Origin: Rikenellaceae bacterium
GTDB lineage: Bacteria > Bacteroidota > Bacteroidia > Bacteroidales > Rikenellaceae
Direction: 5' to 3'
Length of the DNA: 64,000 nt
NCBI GenBank assembly: GCA_015059685.1
Contig: SUZW01000004.1
Location: 51,334-115,333, forward strand
The notes beneath the pieces are model-generated. The model worked only from the letters and a program-made list of their open reading frames with translations. It did not search any database and had not been told where the DNA came from. Made by a program: the position numbers and the translations under genes. This document shows, piece by piece, positions 46,258 through 56,070 of the stretch (its first letter is position 1; every line of letters starts with the position of its first letter).

Positions 46258-48936
46258 TTGCTCGTATCCCTCGATGATATCGCCAATCTTGATATCGTTG
46301 TACGACTCGATATTCAAACCGCAGTCCATACCCGAAGTAACCTCCTTCACATCGTCCTTAAATCGCTTCAACGAGCCAAGGCGACCTGTGTGGATAACGA
46401 TACCGTCACGAATGACACGGATAGGGGTGTTGCGGGTAATCTTACCCTCACGCACGATACCTCCGGCGATAGTACCGACCTTCGAAATCTTGAAGGTCTC
46501 GAGCACCTCGATAGAGCAGACAATCTCCTCCTTCATCACAGGCTCCAACATACCCTCGATAGCATCCTTGATATCGTTGATGGCGTCGTAGATAATCGAG
46601 TAGAGGCGGATCTCAATCTCCTCCTGCTCGGCAACCTTACGAGCCGAAGCCGAAGGGCGCACCTGGAAGCCGACGATGATGGCATTCGAAGCGGCTGCCA
46701 ACAGCACATCGCTCTCGGAAATCTGACCTACGGCAGCGTGGATAACATTGACCTGCACGCTCTCCTTCGACAGCTTGATGAGCGAGCCCGACATAGCCTC
46801 AACCGAGCCGTCCACATCGCCCTTGACGATGATGTTCAACTCCTTGAACGAGCCGATAGCGATACGACGACCAATCTCGTCGAGTGTCACATGCTTCTGT
46901 GTCATGATGCCCTGCATACGCTGCAACTGCTCACGCTTGTTGGCCACCTCACGAGCCGAGCGATCGTCGTCCATAACATTGAGCGAGTCACCCGCCTGTG
47001 GCGCACCATTCAGACCGAGCAACTGTACAGGTGTCGAAGGGCCTGCCTCCTTGACCTTGTTGCCGTTCTCGTCGAACATAGCCTTGACACGGCCCGTATA
47101 GATACCCGACAGAATGACATCGCCAACATGGAGCGTTCCCTCCTGCACGAGCACCGTAGATACATAGCCACGGCCCTTGTCGAGCGTGGACTCGATGATT
47201 GTACCCTTGGCCTTCTTGTTAGGGTTGGCCTTAAGGTCGAGCATCTCGGCCTCCAAGAGCACCTTCTCGAGCAATTTGTCGAGGTTAAGACCCTGCTTTG
47301 CCGATACATCCTGGCTCTGGTACTTACCACCCCAATCCTCCACGAGCAAGTTCATCTGCGAGAGCTGCTCCTTGATATGGTCGGGGTTAGCCTGTGGCTT
47401 ATCTATCTTGTTAATCGCAAAGACCATAGGCACACCCGCAGCCTGTGCGTGGTTGATAGCCTCGACGGTCTGCGGCATCACCTTGTCGTCGGCCGCAACG
47501 ATGATAACGGCAACATCGGTAATCTTCGCACCACGGGCACGCATCGCTGTAAAGGCCTCGTGACCCGGGGTATCGAGGAAGGTAATCTTCTGACCATTCA
47601 GATTTACCGAGTAGGCACCGATATGCTGGGTGATACCACCCGCCTCGCCTGCGGTGACATTGGTCTTACGGATGTTGTCGAGCAACGAAGTCTTACCGTG
47701 ATCGACATGACCCATAACCGTTACAATAGGTGGGCGTGGGAGCAGATCCTCCTCGGTGTCCACCTCGTCGTCACCGATAGCCTCCTGTATCTCCACCGAC
47801 ACAAACTCTGTGGTGAAGCCAAACTCCTCGGCCACAACGACCAACGCCTCGGCATCGAGTCGCTGGTTTATCGAAACCATCAAACCGAGGTTCATACAAG
47901 CCGAGATAACCTCCATAGGCGAGACATTCATCATCGTCGCCAACTCACTCACGGTCACGAACTCTGTAACCTTGAGTATCTTGCTCTCTGCTGCCTCCTG
48001 CTCTACTGCCTCGTTCATACGCTCGCGTACCTCCTCGCGCTTCTCACGACGGTACTTGGCGCCCTTGTTCTTGGCACCCTTGGCTGTCAAACGAGCCAAG
48101 GTGTCCTTAACCTGCTTCGAAATCTCCTCGTCGCTAACTTCAGGGCGAACAATAGGCTTTGGTTGTGGCTTCTGCTTATTCTTCTTGTTCTTCTTGTCGT
48201 TTTGAGGTTGTGGCTGGGCATTGCCCTTGTTTGGCTGGTTGCCACCCTTACCTCCATTCTGTCCCTGCTTCGAGACATCGACCTTCGCCTTGTCAAGGCG
48301 CTTGCGACGATGCTTGCCACCCGGTACCATACCCGAAACATCCATCGTTCCGAGAATTTGAGGGCCCGCAAGTGTCGGAGCCTCCGTAGCACGGAATACC
48401 TCCACCTTCTTTGGCTCCTCAACCTTTGGCTCCGCTTTTGGCTCGGCCTTTGGCTCCACCTTTGGCTGCACAACCTCGACCTTCGGTGCCTCGACCTTTG
48501 GCTCGGCCTTCACTTCAACCTTTGGCTCTACCTTTGGCTCGGCCTTTGGCTCCACCTTCGGTGCTACAGGCTTCTCCTCGACCTTCGGCTCCGCCTTGGC
48601 CTGGCTCTTGCCCGCCAAGTCTATCTTACCAAGTATCTTCGGCTGCTGCACCTCCTCCTTAACCTCGATGGTGCGCTTCTCCTCAACCTTTGGCTCGATG
48701 CTCACCGTAGGTTTCTTGTTTATCTTCTCACGGACAGAGTCCAACTCGTTGCCCTTAGGACGATTTTTGCCATACTCCTTCTCCAAAATAGCGTAGGTGT
48801 CGGGCTCAATCTGCGTGTTAGGCGACGAATCTATCTCAATGCCCTTGCGGTGCAAGAAGTCAACGATGGAGTTGAGTCCAACATTAAACTCCTTGGCTAC
48901 CCGTATAAGGCGTATCTTCTTTGGCTGTTCACTCAT
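46237..48936 (-). CDS. infB: Translation initiation factor IF-2
   Basis: This 899-aa GTPase delivers initiator tRNA to the 30S subunit. It has an N-terminal IF2_N helix (about 4-50) and a long low-complexity linker with many [12 protein letters not shown] repeats (about 80-180). A Gly/Asn/Lys-rich segment (about 205-260) and a second IF2_N-like domain (about 315-375) follow. The G domain has G1 GHVDHGKT (409-416), G3 DTPGHE (455-460) and G4 NKID (509-512), before domains II-IV. It follows nusA in the usual rimP-nusA-infB order, but a 154-bp repeat-filled gap separates them. Confidence 0.98.
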   Translation of the reverse strand: MSEQPKKIRLIRVAKEFNVGLNSIVDFLHRKGIEIDSSPNTQIEPDTYAILEKEYGKNRPKGNELDSVREKINKKPTVSIEPKVEEKRTIEVKEEVQQPKILGKIDLAGKSQAKAEPKVEEKPVAPKVEPKAEPKVEPKVEVKAEPKVEAPKVEVVQPKVEPKAEPKAEPKVEEPKKVEVFRATEAPTLAGPQILGTMDVSGMVPGGKHRRKRLDKAKVDVSKQGQNGGKGGNQPNKGNAQPQPQNDKKNKKNKQKPQPKPIVRPEVSDEEISKQVKDTLARLTAKGAKNKGAKYRREKREEVRERMNEAVEQEAAESKILKVTEFVTVSELATMMNVSPMEVISACMNLGLMVSINQRLDAEALVVVAEEFGFTTEFVSVEIQEAIGDDEVDTEEDLLPRPPIVTVMGHVDHGKTSLLDNIRKTNVTAGEAGGITQHIGAYSVNLNGQKITFLDTPGHEAFTAMRARGAKITDVAVIIVAADDKVMPQTVEAINHAQAAGVPMVFAINKIDKPQANPDHIKEQLSQMNLLVEDWGGKYQSQDVSAKQGLNLDKLLEKVLLEAEMLDLKANPNKKAKGTIIESTLDKGRGYVSTVLVQEGTLHVGDVILSGIYTGRVKAMFDENGNKVKEAGPSTPVQLLGLNGAPQAGDSLNVMDDDRSAREVANKREQLQRMQGIMTQKHVTLDEIGRRIAIGSFKELNIIVKGDVDGSVEAMSGSLIKLSKESVQVNVIHAAVGQISESDVLLAAASNAIIVGFQVRPSASARKVAEQEEIEIRLYSIIYDAINDIKDAIEGMLEPVMKEEIVCSIEVLETFKISKVGTIAGGIVREGKITRNTPIRVIRDGIVIHTGRLGSLKRFKDDVKEVTSGMDCGLNIESYNDIKIGDIIEGYEQVEVKRK

Positions 48937-48965
48937 TATCTTTAATCTTTTACTTATTCAACAAA

Positions 48966-49084
48966 ATTTAGCCATTAGCCTTTGACCTTTGGTCTTCACC
49001 GCTACGCTTCGGCATAGTCTGCGAGCAGCCTCTGCTCTCCGCTTAATCGCGGTGGTGGCCATTAGCCATTGGCTTTTTGTCGAG
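48966..49084. repeat. Repeat-filled infB-nusA spacer (TTAGCCA words)
   Basis: TTTAGCCATTAGCC at 48968-48981 and GGCCATTAGCCATTGGC near 49058-49074 border the spacer, and CACCGC (48998-49003) and GCGGTG (49050-49055) pair inside it. No ORF of note. The repeat interrupts an otherwise conserved operon. Confidence 0.65.
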
Positions 49085-49090
49085 GGGTTA

Positions 49091-50329
49091 CTACTCCTCG
49101 AACTCGGCACGAAGAATGGCAATGATATTCTCGGCCTGGTCAACCTCGAGGTCAGCACGCTTGGCAAGCACCTCGGCATCCATATCGAGAACGCTCTTTG
49201 CGGTGTCGCAACCAATCTTGTGCAGTGCCTCGATAATCCAGCCGTCGATCTCGTCTGCGAACTCCGTAAGAGCCACATCCTCCTCGCCACTCTCCAACTC
49301 ACGGAATACATCGATGTTGTAACCCGTAAGCTGCGATGCCAACTTGATGTTCAAGCCACCCTTACCAATGGCAACCGACACCTGATCCTGCTTGAGGTGT
49401 ACGGCAGCAGTCTTGTTCTCCTCGTCGATAGTGATTGTCGAAATCTCGGCCGGCGAGAGGGCACGCTGAATAAGCAACTTTGTGTTTTGTGTGTAGGAGA
49501 TAACATCGATGTTCTCCTTGCTCAACTCCTTAACGATAGTGTAGATACGGGCACCCTTGACACCTACGCAAGCTCCTACAGGGTCGATGCGGTCATCATA
49601 CGACTCCACTGCGACCTTGGCACGCTCACCAGGGATGCGGGCAACCTTCTTGATGGTAATCAAACCATCGTAAATCTCCGGTACCTCCTGCTCGAAAAGA
49701 CGCTCGAGGAACTGGTTTGCAGTACGAGATACGATGATACGAGGCTGATTGTTAATCATCTCGACGCTCTTGACCAACACCTTGATAGTATCGCCCTTGT
49801 GGTAGCGGTCATTTGGAATTTGCTCGCTCTTTGGCAATACCAACTCGTTCTCCTCCTCGTCCAAAATCAGGACATCACGCTTCCACACCTGGTAGATCTC
49901 GCCCGTGATAAGCTCGCCCACCTTCGACGAGTACTGCTCGTAGAGGTTGGCCTTCTCGAGGTCGAGAATACGGGATGCGAGGTTCTGGCGGAGCGACAAC
50001 ACTGCACGACGACCAAATGCCGAGAATGGTATCTCGTCGGTGTACTCATCGCCCACCTCATACGAGTCGTCGATTTTGAGCACCTCCGAGAGGGCAATCT
50101 GCGTAGCCTCGTCGGTAAACTCCTCGTCGGCTACAACCTCACGGTTACGCCAAATCTCAAGGTCACCCTTGTCGTCGTTGATAATAATGTCGAAGTTCTC
50201 GTCTGTGCCATACTGCTTCTGCAAAGCGTGACGGAATACATCCTCCAACACACCAATCATTGTAGCTTTGTCGATGTTCTTCAACTCCTTGAACTCGGCA
50301 AAGTTGCTGATAAGATTAAGATTATTCAT
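49091..50329 (-). CDS. nusA: Transcription termination/antitermination factor NusA
   Basis: This 412-aa protein binds RNA polymerase and nascent RNA, affecting pausing, termination and antitermination. It shows the N-terminal NusA domain (about 1-120, 'NLISNFAEFKELKNIDKATM'), an S1 domain (about 130-200, 'GELITGEIYQVWKRDVLI') and two KH domains (about 230-345, 'GACVGVKGARIYTIVKEL', 'VAIGKGGLNIKLASQLTGY'). It lacks the C-terminal acidic repeats of the E. coli protein, as is usual for Bacteroidetes. It lies 152 bp after rimP, separated by GTTAGAGG and ACTACTC word repeats. Confidence 0.98.
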   Translation of the reverse strand: MNNLNLISNFAEFKELKNIDKATMIGVLEDVFRHALQKQYGTDENFDIIINDDKGDLEIWRNREVVADEEFTDEATQIALSEVLKIDDSYEVGDEYTDEIPFSAFGRRAVLSLRQNLASRILDLEKANLYEQYSSKVGELITGEIYQVWKRDVLILDEEENELVLPKSEQIPNDRYHKGDTIKVLVKSVEMINNQPRIIVSRTANQFLERLFEQEVPEIYDGLITIKKVARIPGERAKVAVESYDDRIDPVGACVGVKGARIYTIVKELSKENIDVISYTQNTKLLIQRALSPAEISTITIDEENKTAAVHLKQDQVSVAIGKGGLNIKLASQLTGYNIDVFRELESGEEDVALTEFADEIDGWIIEALHKIGCDTAKSVLDMDAEVLAKRADLEVDQAENIIAILRAEFEE

Positions 50330-50383
50330 TGTTTTTGTGTTTATTTATATTGTTTTTGTTTGTTGTTTTTTCTCTTTTAAGAG

Positions 50384-50480
50384 GTTGTTAGAGGGTGTTA
50401 GTGGTTGTTAGAGGGTGTTAGAGGATTAAGAATTGTTTATTCCTCACTACTCACTACTAACTACTCACTACTCTCTACTC
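50384..50480. repeat. GTTAGAGG and ACTACTC word repeats between rimP and nusA
   Basis: Four GGTTGTTAGAGG/GGTGTTAGAGG words (50384-50425) are followed by about six ACTCACTACT/CTCTACT words (50446-50485). Similar ACTACTC runs occur at 60149-60163 and 62973-63001. No gene. Confidence 0.7.
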
Positions 50481-50481
50481 T

Positions 50482-50946
50482 CTACTTGTAGTCAAGATAC
50501 TCCTTTGTCCACTTAATCTCTGCGAACGAGTAGCTCTTGGTTGTGCGCTGCATCTGCTTGCGTTTCTTGCCCTCGACAGCTACCGCTTCGTCGTAGGAGA
50601 GCGTAACACCTTCGTCGCTAACCTCATCGAGCGTAGCCAAAATCTTTGTTCCGTTGCCGAGCAACACCTCTACGGTCGAGCCCTCCAACTTGCGATATTG
50701 GCGCAACGACACGAGTGGCTCACCGATACCGGCCGAGGCAACCGTAAGCGAGTAATCCTCCTCGTCACGATTGAAGGCATCGGAGATGGCACGATTGAGC
50801 ATCGCGCACGCATCTATCGACACCGAGGTATCGCTATCTATCGTAAGGTCTATGGTGTTGTCGGGCGTGATTTTACACTCCACAACAAACATATCCGTAC
50901 CCTCCAACGCTCTCTCTGCTACTGCCACTAACTCTTTGATATCCAT
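50482..50946 (-). CDS. rimP: Ribosome maturation factor RimP
   Basis: This 154-aa factor is needed for 30S subunit maturation. It shows the N-terminal alpha/beta domain ('FVVECKITPDNTIDLTIDSD', about 20-39), 'VSIDACAMLNRAISDAFNRDEED', the typical 'YSLTVASAGIGEPLVSLRQY' (about 62-81) and a C-terminal SH3-like domain ('VEVLLGNGTKILATL'). The standard S-PG-D/E motif reads 'SAGIGEPL' here, as in other Bacteroidetes. It is the first gene of the rimP-nusA-infB cluster, with a consensus promoter and a hairpin in its leader. Confidence 0.96.
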   Translation of the reverse strand: MDIKELVAVAERALEGTDMFVVECKITPDNTIDLTIDSDTSVSIDACAMLNRAISDAFNRDEEDYSLTVASAGIGEPLVSLRQYRKLEGSTVEVLLGNGTKILATLDEVSDEGVTLSYDEAVAVEGKKRKQMQRTTKSYSFAEIKWTKEYLDYK

Positions 50947-51012
50947 ACAATTGACTAATAGTTTACACTCACTTTGCGCCCCTTTTTGAGCCTATATATT
51001 TTCTACGAAAAT

Positions 51013-51033
51013 GAGGGGACTCACTGTCCCCTC
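51013..51033 (-). promoter_or_regulatory. Leader hairpin of the rimP-nusA-infB cluster
   Basis: An 8-bp perfect G+C-rich stem (GAGGGGAC/GTCCCCTC) with a 5-nt loop lies about 10 nt after the predicted transcription start and about 65 nt before the rimP start. On the transcript it is followed by AUUUU, too weak for a sure terminator. It may be an attenuator through which NusA could act on its own operon (inference). Confidence 0.5.
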
Positions 51034-51048
51034 ATCTCGTTCACTGTG

Positions 51049-51080
51049 CAAATATACACCTATATTTATAAATAAACAAA
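51049..51080 (-). promoter_or_regulatory. Promoter of rimP-nusA-infB
   Basis: On the minus strand TTTG (51077-51080), 20 bp, TATATTTG (51049-51056) is a consensus pair. The predicted start is near 51042, leaving a leader of about 95 nt. Confidence 0.75.
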
Positions 51081-51155
51081 TTATTTTGTCAAAAAGTGCT
51101 GTTTTTCAGCAAAAAGAAGGCAATCTCGAAAGAGTCGTCGCTTAATTATCACCAC

Positions 51156-51284
51156 AAATAGTCTATTTTAAGTAGATGAATGCAAGGCGCACAAGAAATC
51201 CGCTTGCGCAGTTTACTTGAGCGTAAATGAGCAAGCGGATTATCGCAGTGCAACGCAGCAGTCGCTGCTTAAAATAGACTATTT
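51156..51284. repeat. Stop-anchored palindrome, copy C (3' of dnaK)
   Basis: The outer arms AAATAGTCTATTTTAAG (51156-51172) and the exact complement (51268-51284) are 17 bp; the right arm contains the dnaK stop codon (51279-51281). The inner arms AATCCGCTTGC (51197-51207) and GCAAGCGGATT (51231-51241) are perfect. The core is GCAG-TTTAC-TTGAGC-GTAAA-TGA. Stem bases differ from the other copies but pairing is kept. Confidence 0.85.
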
Positions 51285-53195
51285 TACCTCTTCGAACTCA
51301 ACATCCTCTGGTTGAGCAGCACCGTTGTTACCACCCTGCTGCGCACCACCCTGCGCACCTGCGTTAGGGTTACCCTGTGCGCCCTGCTGTGCCTGCTGCG
51401 CCTGGTAGATCTCCTGCGAAGCGGCCTGCCATGCAGCGTTCAACTCATTGAGAGCAGTGTCGATAGCTGCCAAATCCTGGTTCTTGTGCGCCTCCTTCAA
51501 CTTTGCGAGTGCGCCCTCGATAGCCGACTTCTTATCGGCAGGAATCTTGTCGCCATACTCCTTCAACTGCTTCTCGGTAGCAAAGATGTTAGAGTCGGCA
51601 GCATTAATCTTCTCGATGCGCTCCTTCTCGAGCTTATCCTTCTCCTCGTTGGCCTTCGCCTCGTCACGCATACGCTGAATCTCCTGCTCGGTCAAGCCAC
51701 TCGAAGCCTCGATGCGGATCTTCTGCTCCTTGCCTGTGCCCTTATCCTTTGCCGAAACATTCAAGATACCGTTTGCATCGATATCGAAGGTAACCTCAAT
51801 CTGTGGCACGCCACGAGGTGCAGCAGGGATGCCATCGAGGTGGAAGCGACCGATGCTCTTGTTATCCTTTGCCAAAGGACGCTCGCCCTGGCATACATTG
51901 ATCTCTACCGATGGCTGATTGTCCGCAGCTGTCGAGAATACCTCGCTCTTGCGGGTAGGGATAGTGGTGTTGGCCTCAATCAACTTGGTCATCACGCCAC
52001 CCAAAGTCTCGATACCGAGCGAAAGCGGAGTAACATCGAGGAGCAACACATCCTTAACCTCGCCTGTGAGGACACCACCCTGAATTGAAGCACCTACGGC
52101 TACAACCTCGTCTGGGTTTACGCCCTTGTTAGGGGTCTTGCCGAAGAAATCCTCAACGACCTTCTGAATTGCAGGGATACGGGTAGAACCACCCACCAAA
52201 ATAACCTCGTCAATCTGCGAAGCCGACAAGCCTGCATCACGCAAAGCGTTGCGGCAAGGCTCGATAGTCTTCTGCACGAGGTGGTCGCACAACTGCTCGA
52301 ACTTAGCACGAGTCAAGGTCATCACCAGGTGCTGTGGGATGCCGTTGATTGGCATAATGTAAGGCAAGTTAATCTCGGTCGATTGCGAAGCCGAAAGCTC
52401 AATCTTTGCCTTCTCGGCAGCCTCCTTCAAACGCTGTAAAGCCATAGGGTCCTGACGCAAATCTACGCCATGCTCCGCCTTGAACGCCTCTGCCATATAG
52501 TCGATCAACACATGGTCGAAGTCATCACCTCCGAGGTGAGTGTCGCCATTTGTCGATTTAACCTCGAATACGCCATCGCCCAACTCCAAGATAGAGATAT
52601 CGAATGTACCACCACCGAGGTCATATACGGCAATCTTCATATCCTTGTTCTTCTTGTCCATACCGTATGCCAACGCAGCCGCAGTAGGCTCGTTGATGAT
52701 ACGGCGCACCTTCAAACCTGCAATCTCACCGGCCTCCTTTGTAGCCTGACGCTGCGAGTCGGAGAAGTATGCAGGAACGGTGATAACAGCCTCTGTTACC
52801 TCCTGACCGAGATAGTCCTCAGCGGTCTTCTTCATCTTCTGAAGGATGATAGCCGAAATCTCCTGCGGAGTGTATTGACGACCGTCAATCTCAACACGAG
52901 GGGTGTTGTTTGCACCCTTAACGATGCTATATGGAGCGCGCTCCACATCGCCCAAAACCTTGTCGTACTGCTCACCCATAAAACGCTTGATAGAGAATAC
53001 TGTGCGCTTTGGGTTTGTGATAGCCTGACGCTTTGCAGGGTCGCCTACCTTGCGCTCGCCACCATCGGTGAAGGCAACGATAGAAGGGGTTGTGCGGTGT
53101 CCCTCCGAGTTAGGAATAACAACGGGCTCCGAGCCCTCCATAACGGCAACACACGAGTTTGTTGTACCAAGGTCAATACCAATAATCTTTCCCAT
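51279..53195 (-). CDS. dnaK: Chaperone DnaK (Hsp70)
   Basis: This 638-aa ATP-driven chaperone contains '[16 protein letters not shown]' (about 5-20), '[16 protein letters not shown]', '[17 protein letters not shown]' and '[20 protein letters not shown]'. A substrate-binding domain ('[20 protein letters not shown]') and a C-terminal lid precede a Gly/Gln/Ala-rich tail ending DVEFEEVK. No dnaJ or grpE gene is adjacent. Upstream, an imperfect TGTGACA/TGACACA inverted repeat (53342-53358) could be regulatory. No consensus promoter was found in the 200 bp before the start. Confidence 0.98.
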   Translation of the reverse strand: MGKIIGIDLGTTNSCVAVMEGSEPVVIPNSEGHRTTPSIVAFTDGGERKVGDPAKRQAITNPKRTVFSIKRFMGEQYDKVLGDVERAPYSIVKGANNTPRVEIDGRQYTPQEISAIILQKMKKTAEDYLGQEVTEAVITVPAYFSDSQRQATKEAGEIAGLKVRRIINEPTAAALAYGMDKKNKDMKIAVYDLGGGTFDISILELGDGVFEVKSTNGDTHLGGDDFDHVLIDYMAEAFKAEHGVDLRQDPMALQRLKEAAEKAKIELSASQSTEINLPYIMPINGIPQHLVMTLTRAKFEQLCDHLVQKTIEPCRNALRDAGLSASQIDEVILVGGSTRIPAIQKVVEDFFGKTPNKGVNPDEVVAVGASIQGGVLTGEVKDVLLLDVTPLSLGIETLGGVMTKLIEANTTIPTRKSEVFSTAADNQPSVEINVCQGERPLAKDNKSIGRFHLDGIPAAPRGVPQIEVTFDIDANGILNVSAKDKGTGKEQKIRIEASSGLTEQEIQRMRDEAKANEEKDKLEKERIEKINAADSNIFATEKQLKEYGDKIPADKKSAIEGALAKLKEAHKNQDLAAIDTALNELNAAWQAASQEIYQAQQAQQGAQGNPNAGAQGGAQQGGNNGAAQPEDVEFEEVK

Positions 53196-53400
53196 AGTTG
53201 TAATTTTTTATTTGTTTATTGTTTTGTTGTTTTTGTCAATTTTCGTTTTCGCATTTTTGTAGAGCAAACCCCTTGCCAAAGCCGTTTTTCGTGAAAATTT
53301 CCCGATTTTCTGCCAAAATGGAGGTTTTAGGCGCAATATAGTGTGACAAAATGACACAAAATTATTGAGAATTGACAGTTGACAATTGACAATTAAAAAA

Positions 53401-53650
53401 ACTCTGACGCTTGTCACGGCGCAACGGGCTTAAAGGTTATTAAGGTTGCGCTTAAAAGATGGCATTGAATGACATTCGGGCACAAGGCCCTTAATGGCAT
53501 TTAATGGCAGCGCAGTCTGAAGACTGCTTAATGACAAAGCGCATGTCATTCAGTGAGCGCAAGCGAACGCATGCCATTTGTTGCCATTCAGCGAGTGTAA
53601 CGAGCGCATGCCATTACTATTTGCGCCATGACAAGCTTGGGAGTTCCCAC
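53401..53650. repeat. Word-repeat element, copy D (ATGGCATT family)
   Basis: The ends ACTCTGACGCTTGTCACGG+CGCAA (53401-53424) and the related complement (53621-53650, ending GAGTTCCCAC) bound an array of ATGGCATT/ATGACATT words facing TGCCATT words, with small hairpins such as GCAGTCTGAAGACTGC inside. Positions 53459-53650 match the reverse complement of 59947-60143. The rest of the 53196-53917 gap holds TTGACAATTG words (53371-53393), a direct repeat TTTAAGCAGATGGTTGCAA (53666-53684, 53779-53797) and palindrome D. No gene was seen. Confidence 0.8.
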
Positions 53651-53805
53651 GCCCTACAATTGAAATTTAAGCAGATGGTTGCAATAACCACCCCAAAAGT
53701 CAGAGATGATTGAGGGAATTTTGCTCCAAACAAAAAAGCGAGTCCGCAGCAGCACAGAACGCACTCCTAAAATTGGAGTTTAAGCAGATGGTTGCAACAT
53801 TCCAC

Positions 53806-53932
53806 CACAAGATAAAATAAGGAGGCAAATGCAACAATAACAAAGAGTTCCGACACCGCAGCATACTTGGGCGTATGTGAGGATGTCGGAACTCTTTTTA
53901 GGGGAAGCAGTTGTCCCTTATTTTATCTTGTG
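53806..53932. repeat. Stop-anchored palindrome, copy D (3' of SGNH hydrolase gene)
   Basis: The outer arms CACAAGATAAAATAAGG (53806-53822) and its exact complement (53916-53932) are 17 bp. The right arm is the coding sequence for the last four residues (HKIK) plus stop. The inner arms AAAGAGTTCCGACA (53842-53855) and complement (53884-53897) are perfect. The core (53856-53883) is CC-GCAG-CATAC-TTGGGC-GTATG-TGA-GGA. Confidence 0.88.
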
Positions 53933-55036
53933 CTTTTTGAGGATTTTGAGAATAGGCTTCTCAATCGCCTGCGCCCAACGGTGGTATCCATACGAATATG
54001 GGTGAACACCATCAGCCGAAGTGATATGGTCGGTACCTGTCTGGTTAGGAACATTTACGAAGTAAACGCCCTTGTACTCCTTAACCACAGCTGCCATAAT
54101 ATTCTCAACATAGTCGATACGGCTCTGCTCCTTCTTCTCGTAGCGAGCACTGAAGTTGCGGGCCTCACGATAGATAGTGTTGAGGAAGATGATTGGAGCG
54201 TTAGGGTTCGACTTGCGAACAGCCTCGATAAATGGACGAATACGAGCACCAATCTGGGTGACCGAAGGGTTCGAGAATGCGTCGCAGATATAGGCATCAG
54301 CCTTGGTCTCGCCAAGTATCTCGCCAATCATTGGCTGCAACTTACTATTGCCCGACATACCGAACGAGCAGAGGTGCAAACCTGTTGAACGAGAGAGGAA
54401 TGCAGGCCAAGTCAAGCCCGCACCCGAGGCGCACGAGCCGTGGGTGAACGACGAACCGAAGACTGCAATCTTATGGCGGAATGGTACAGGGATAGCCTCG
54501 ATGGTAGCACCCTTATTCACGCCAATCTCCAAGCCCTCGAGCTCCGAGTAGAGAGGGAGGTAGATGATGCACTCCTTCAAATCGCGCGAAAGGCCTGTGT
54601 ACATAGTGATAGGCTTCGAAGTGCGCTCCTTGTTCTTTGCGTTAGGAACAATCTTGTGAGCCTTCGACGAAGCCCAAGTCCACTCACCTTCATCGTTCTT
54701 GATGAAGAGGTTGAAACCGCAAGTTGTTGCCAATGGAGCATACTGCGACCACTGAATTACATTGCCATACTGTGCCTTAACATAGATTGCTGTAGCGTTG
54801 GTAGAGAAGGCGATAGCCAAGCCCGACGACATCTTCAGCAGTTGAGCCTCACGCTTTGTGAAATCGGGATACTTCTCGACCTCTACACGGTGGTAAGGGT
54901 TTGTTGTCTCGCACAACTTGCCAACCATTGTGAGCTGGGTTGCATCGACAAAATCGATCTTCGGAGCCTTCTTCTTCTGTGCCGACACCGAGAGTGTCAT
55001 TGCAGCACAAACGAGTGCCAATAAAAGTTTTCTCAT
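53918..55036 (-). CDS. Exported SGNH/GDSL hydrolase
   Basis: This 372-aa protein has a signal peptide (residues 1-19, ending SVSAQ). An N-terminal beta-sandwich of about 180 residues precedes a SGNH hydrolase domain with nucleophile motif 'AVFGSSFTHGSCAS' (about 190-203). The block II-type 'FGMSGNSKLQP' and the C-terminal catalytic 'DGVHPYSYGYHRWA' (Asp and His, about 345-358) follow. It probably removes ester-linked groups, such as acetyl, from sugars or lipids in the periplasm. Its stop codon lies in a palindromic repeat. It stands alone between a repeat element and a terminator. Confidence 0.88.
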   Translation of the reverse strand: MRKLLLALVCAAMTLSVSAQKKKAPKIDFVDATQLTMVGKLCETTNPYHRVEVEKYPDFTKREAQLLKMSSGLAIAFSTNATAIYVKAQYGNVIQWSQYAPLATTCGFNLFIKNDEGEWTWASSKAHKIVPNAKNKERTSKPITMYTGLSRDLKECIIYLPLYSELEGLEIGVNKGATIEAIPVPFRHKIAVFGSSFTHGSCASGAGLTWPAFLSRSTGLHLCSFGMSGNSKLQPMIGEILGETKADAYICDAFSNPSVTQIGARIRPFIEAVRKSNPNAPIIFLNTIYREARNFSARYEKKEQSRIDYVENIMAAVVKEYKGVYFVNVPNQTGTDHITSADGVHPYSYGYHRWAQAIEKPILKILKKHKIK

Positions 55037-55076
55037 AATCTGTTTTTGTTTTGGTTAAAGTAATCTTCGCAAAATT

Positions 55077-55101
55077 GGGGTTGCCCGACATAGACAACCC
55101 C
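55077..55101 (-). terminator. Probable terminator after the small HTH gene
   Basis: GGGGTTG/CAACCCC stem with an 11-nt loop, followed on the minus strand by AATTTT. It separates the small HTH gene from the SGNH hydrolase. Confidence 0.55.
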
Positions 55102-55121
55102 ACAAAATGTAATATCAAACT

Positions 55122-55370
55122 CTACGCCTCAACCTCGTTAAGGATGCGCATTGCAGCGTCGAGAATTGCTGTATCGTCGAGTGTTACAACTCCACCATCC
55201 GGGCCCTGCTCAAAGTGAACACCTACAGAACCTTTAGCATCAAAGTGCTTTCCACCAAAGTAGTTGCGAACTGTTTCAACATCGAGACCCAACTCGTCTG
55301 CAATACGCTGTGAGCTGCCGCTTGGAAGTCTATCCTTGATACGGCGTAATTCATTAAATGTGATAATCAT
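55122..55370 (-). CDS. Small HTH-like protein
   Basis: This 82-aa cytoplasmic protein has a helix-turn-helix-like N-terminal region, 'IKDRLPSGSSQRIADELGLD' then 'VETVRNYFGG' (about 11-40), reminiscent of Bacteroidetes nucleoid-type or regulatory proteins. A short acidic beta region and a C-terminal helix (LDAAMRILNEVEA) follow. It has its own transcription unit judged from the terminator and the 104-bp upstream gap. DNA binding is inferred from the pattern 'QRIADELGLDVETVRNYF'. The target is unknown. Confidence 0.75.
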   Translation of the reverse strand: MIITFNELRRIKDRLPSGSSQRIADELGLDVETVRNYFGGKHFDAKGSVGVHFEQGPDGGVVTLDDTAILDAAMRILNEVEA

Positions 55371-55474
55371 AGAACTAAAGTTTTAGTGTTATTCCTTGTT
55401 ATAAGTACTTTTCGCACTACTAATATAAGGCTTTTTTTGCAAACCGCAAAATTTTATCGTCTTTTTTCGCATTT

Positions 55475-56056
55475 TTAACGAAAATCTACTATTTCAAAAC
55501 CACTGTACCGCCCCTTATCAAATTGCGGTATCGGCTTTGCACTCTTCTGTGCCCGTGCAAGCGTTATAGACATTGCGCCCTCACCCGCACCATACATCAG
55601 TCGCTCGATGCTTTCTCCATCTATAGAGAGTATTATATATATGGTATCGCCTCCCTGCTTCGAGGTAAGCCGCAGGGCGTGCCGCCCCTCGACCTCACAT
55701 TCGACAACATCGTAGCTGCCACCCACATTGACCAGGCCATTGAGCGTCGAGAGTAGCTCCTGCTCATAGAGCTCGCTGCGGTCTATGACCACCTCCTTTG
55801 TCGCACCACGCACCTCGTAGCGCACCGAGTCGGCAACGAAGAGCTCCGTATCTCCGAGGCGCATATAGAGGTTCTTCCCCTGCACGGCAAGCTCTCCATC
55901 CTGCTCCGCATCGCCCATCTTCAGCACAAACGAGAGGCTGTAGTCACCCAACGAGGCGTAGTGGCGAGATAGGCGTTCCAAGCGTTGCACACCCCTCTCA
56001 TCGGCACGAGCCGACAAGGTCGCAAACAACAATAGTATGACAAGTATCTTTTTCAA
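55475..56056 (-). CDS. lolA-like: LolA-like periplasmic outer-membrane lipoprotein carrier
   Basis: This 193-aa protein has a signal peptide (residues 1-18, ending LSARA). The beta-rich mature part with 'YASLGDYSLSFVLKM', 'GELAVQGKNLYMRLGDTELFV' and 'IDRSELYEQELLSTLNG' fits the divergent LolA family of Bacteroidetes, which carries lipoproteins across the periplasm. It starts 14 bp after ftsK; the ftsK-lolA gene pair supports the assignment. Sequence identity to E. coli LolA would be low. Confidence 0.82.
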   Translation of the reverse strand: MKKILVILLLFATLSARADERGVQRLERLSRHYASLGDYSLSFVLKMGDAEQDGELAVQGKNLYMRLGDTELFVADSVRYEVRGATKEVVIDRSELYEQELLSTLNGLVNVGGSYDVVECEVEGRHALRLTSKQGGDTIYIILSIDGESIERLMYGAGEGAMSITLARAQKSAKPIPQFDKGRYSGFEIVDFR

Positions 56057-56070
56057 ATCTCTCGTCTAAA

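Noticed and set aside
46258..48945. Open frame of about 895 codons antisense to infB
   Set aside because: Leu/Arg/His-rich translation typical of a shadow frame; infB is beyond doubt on the other strand.
53342..53358. Operator-like TGTGACA/TGACACA repeat upstream of dnaK
   Set aside because: One mismatch and about 150 bp from the start, with no promoter nearby; not strong enough to call as a site.
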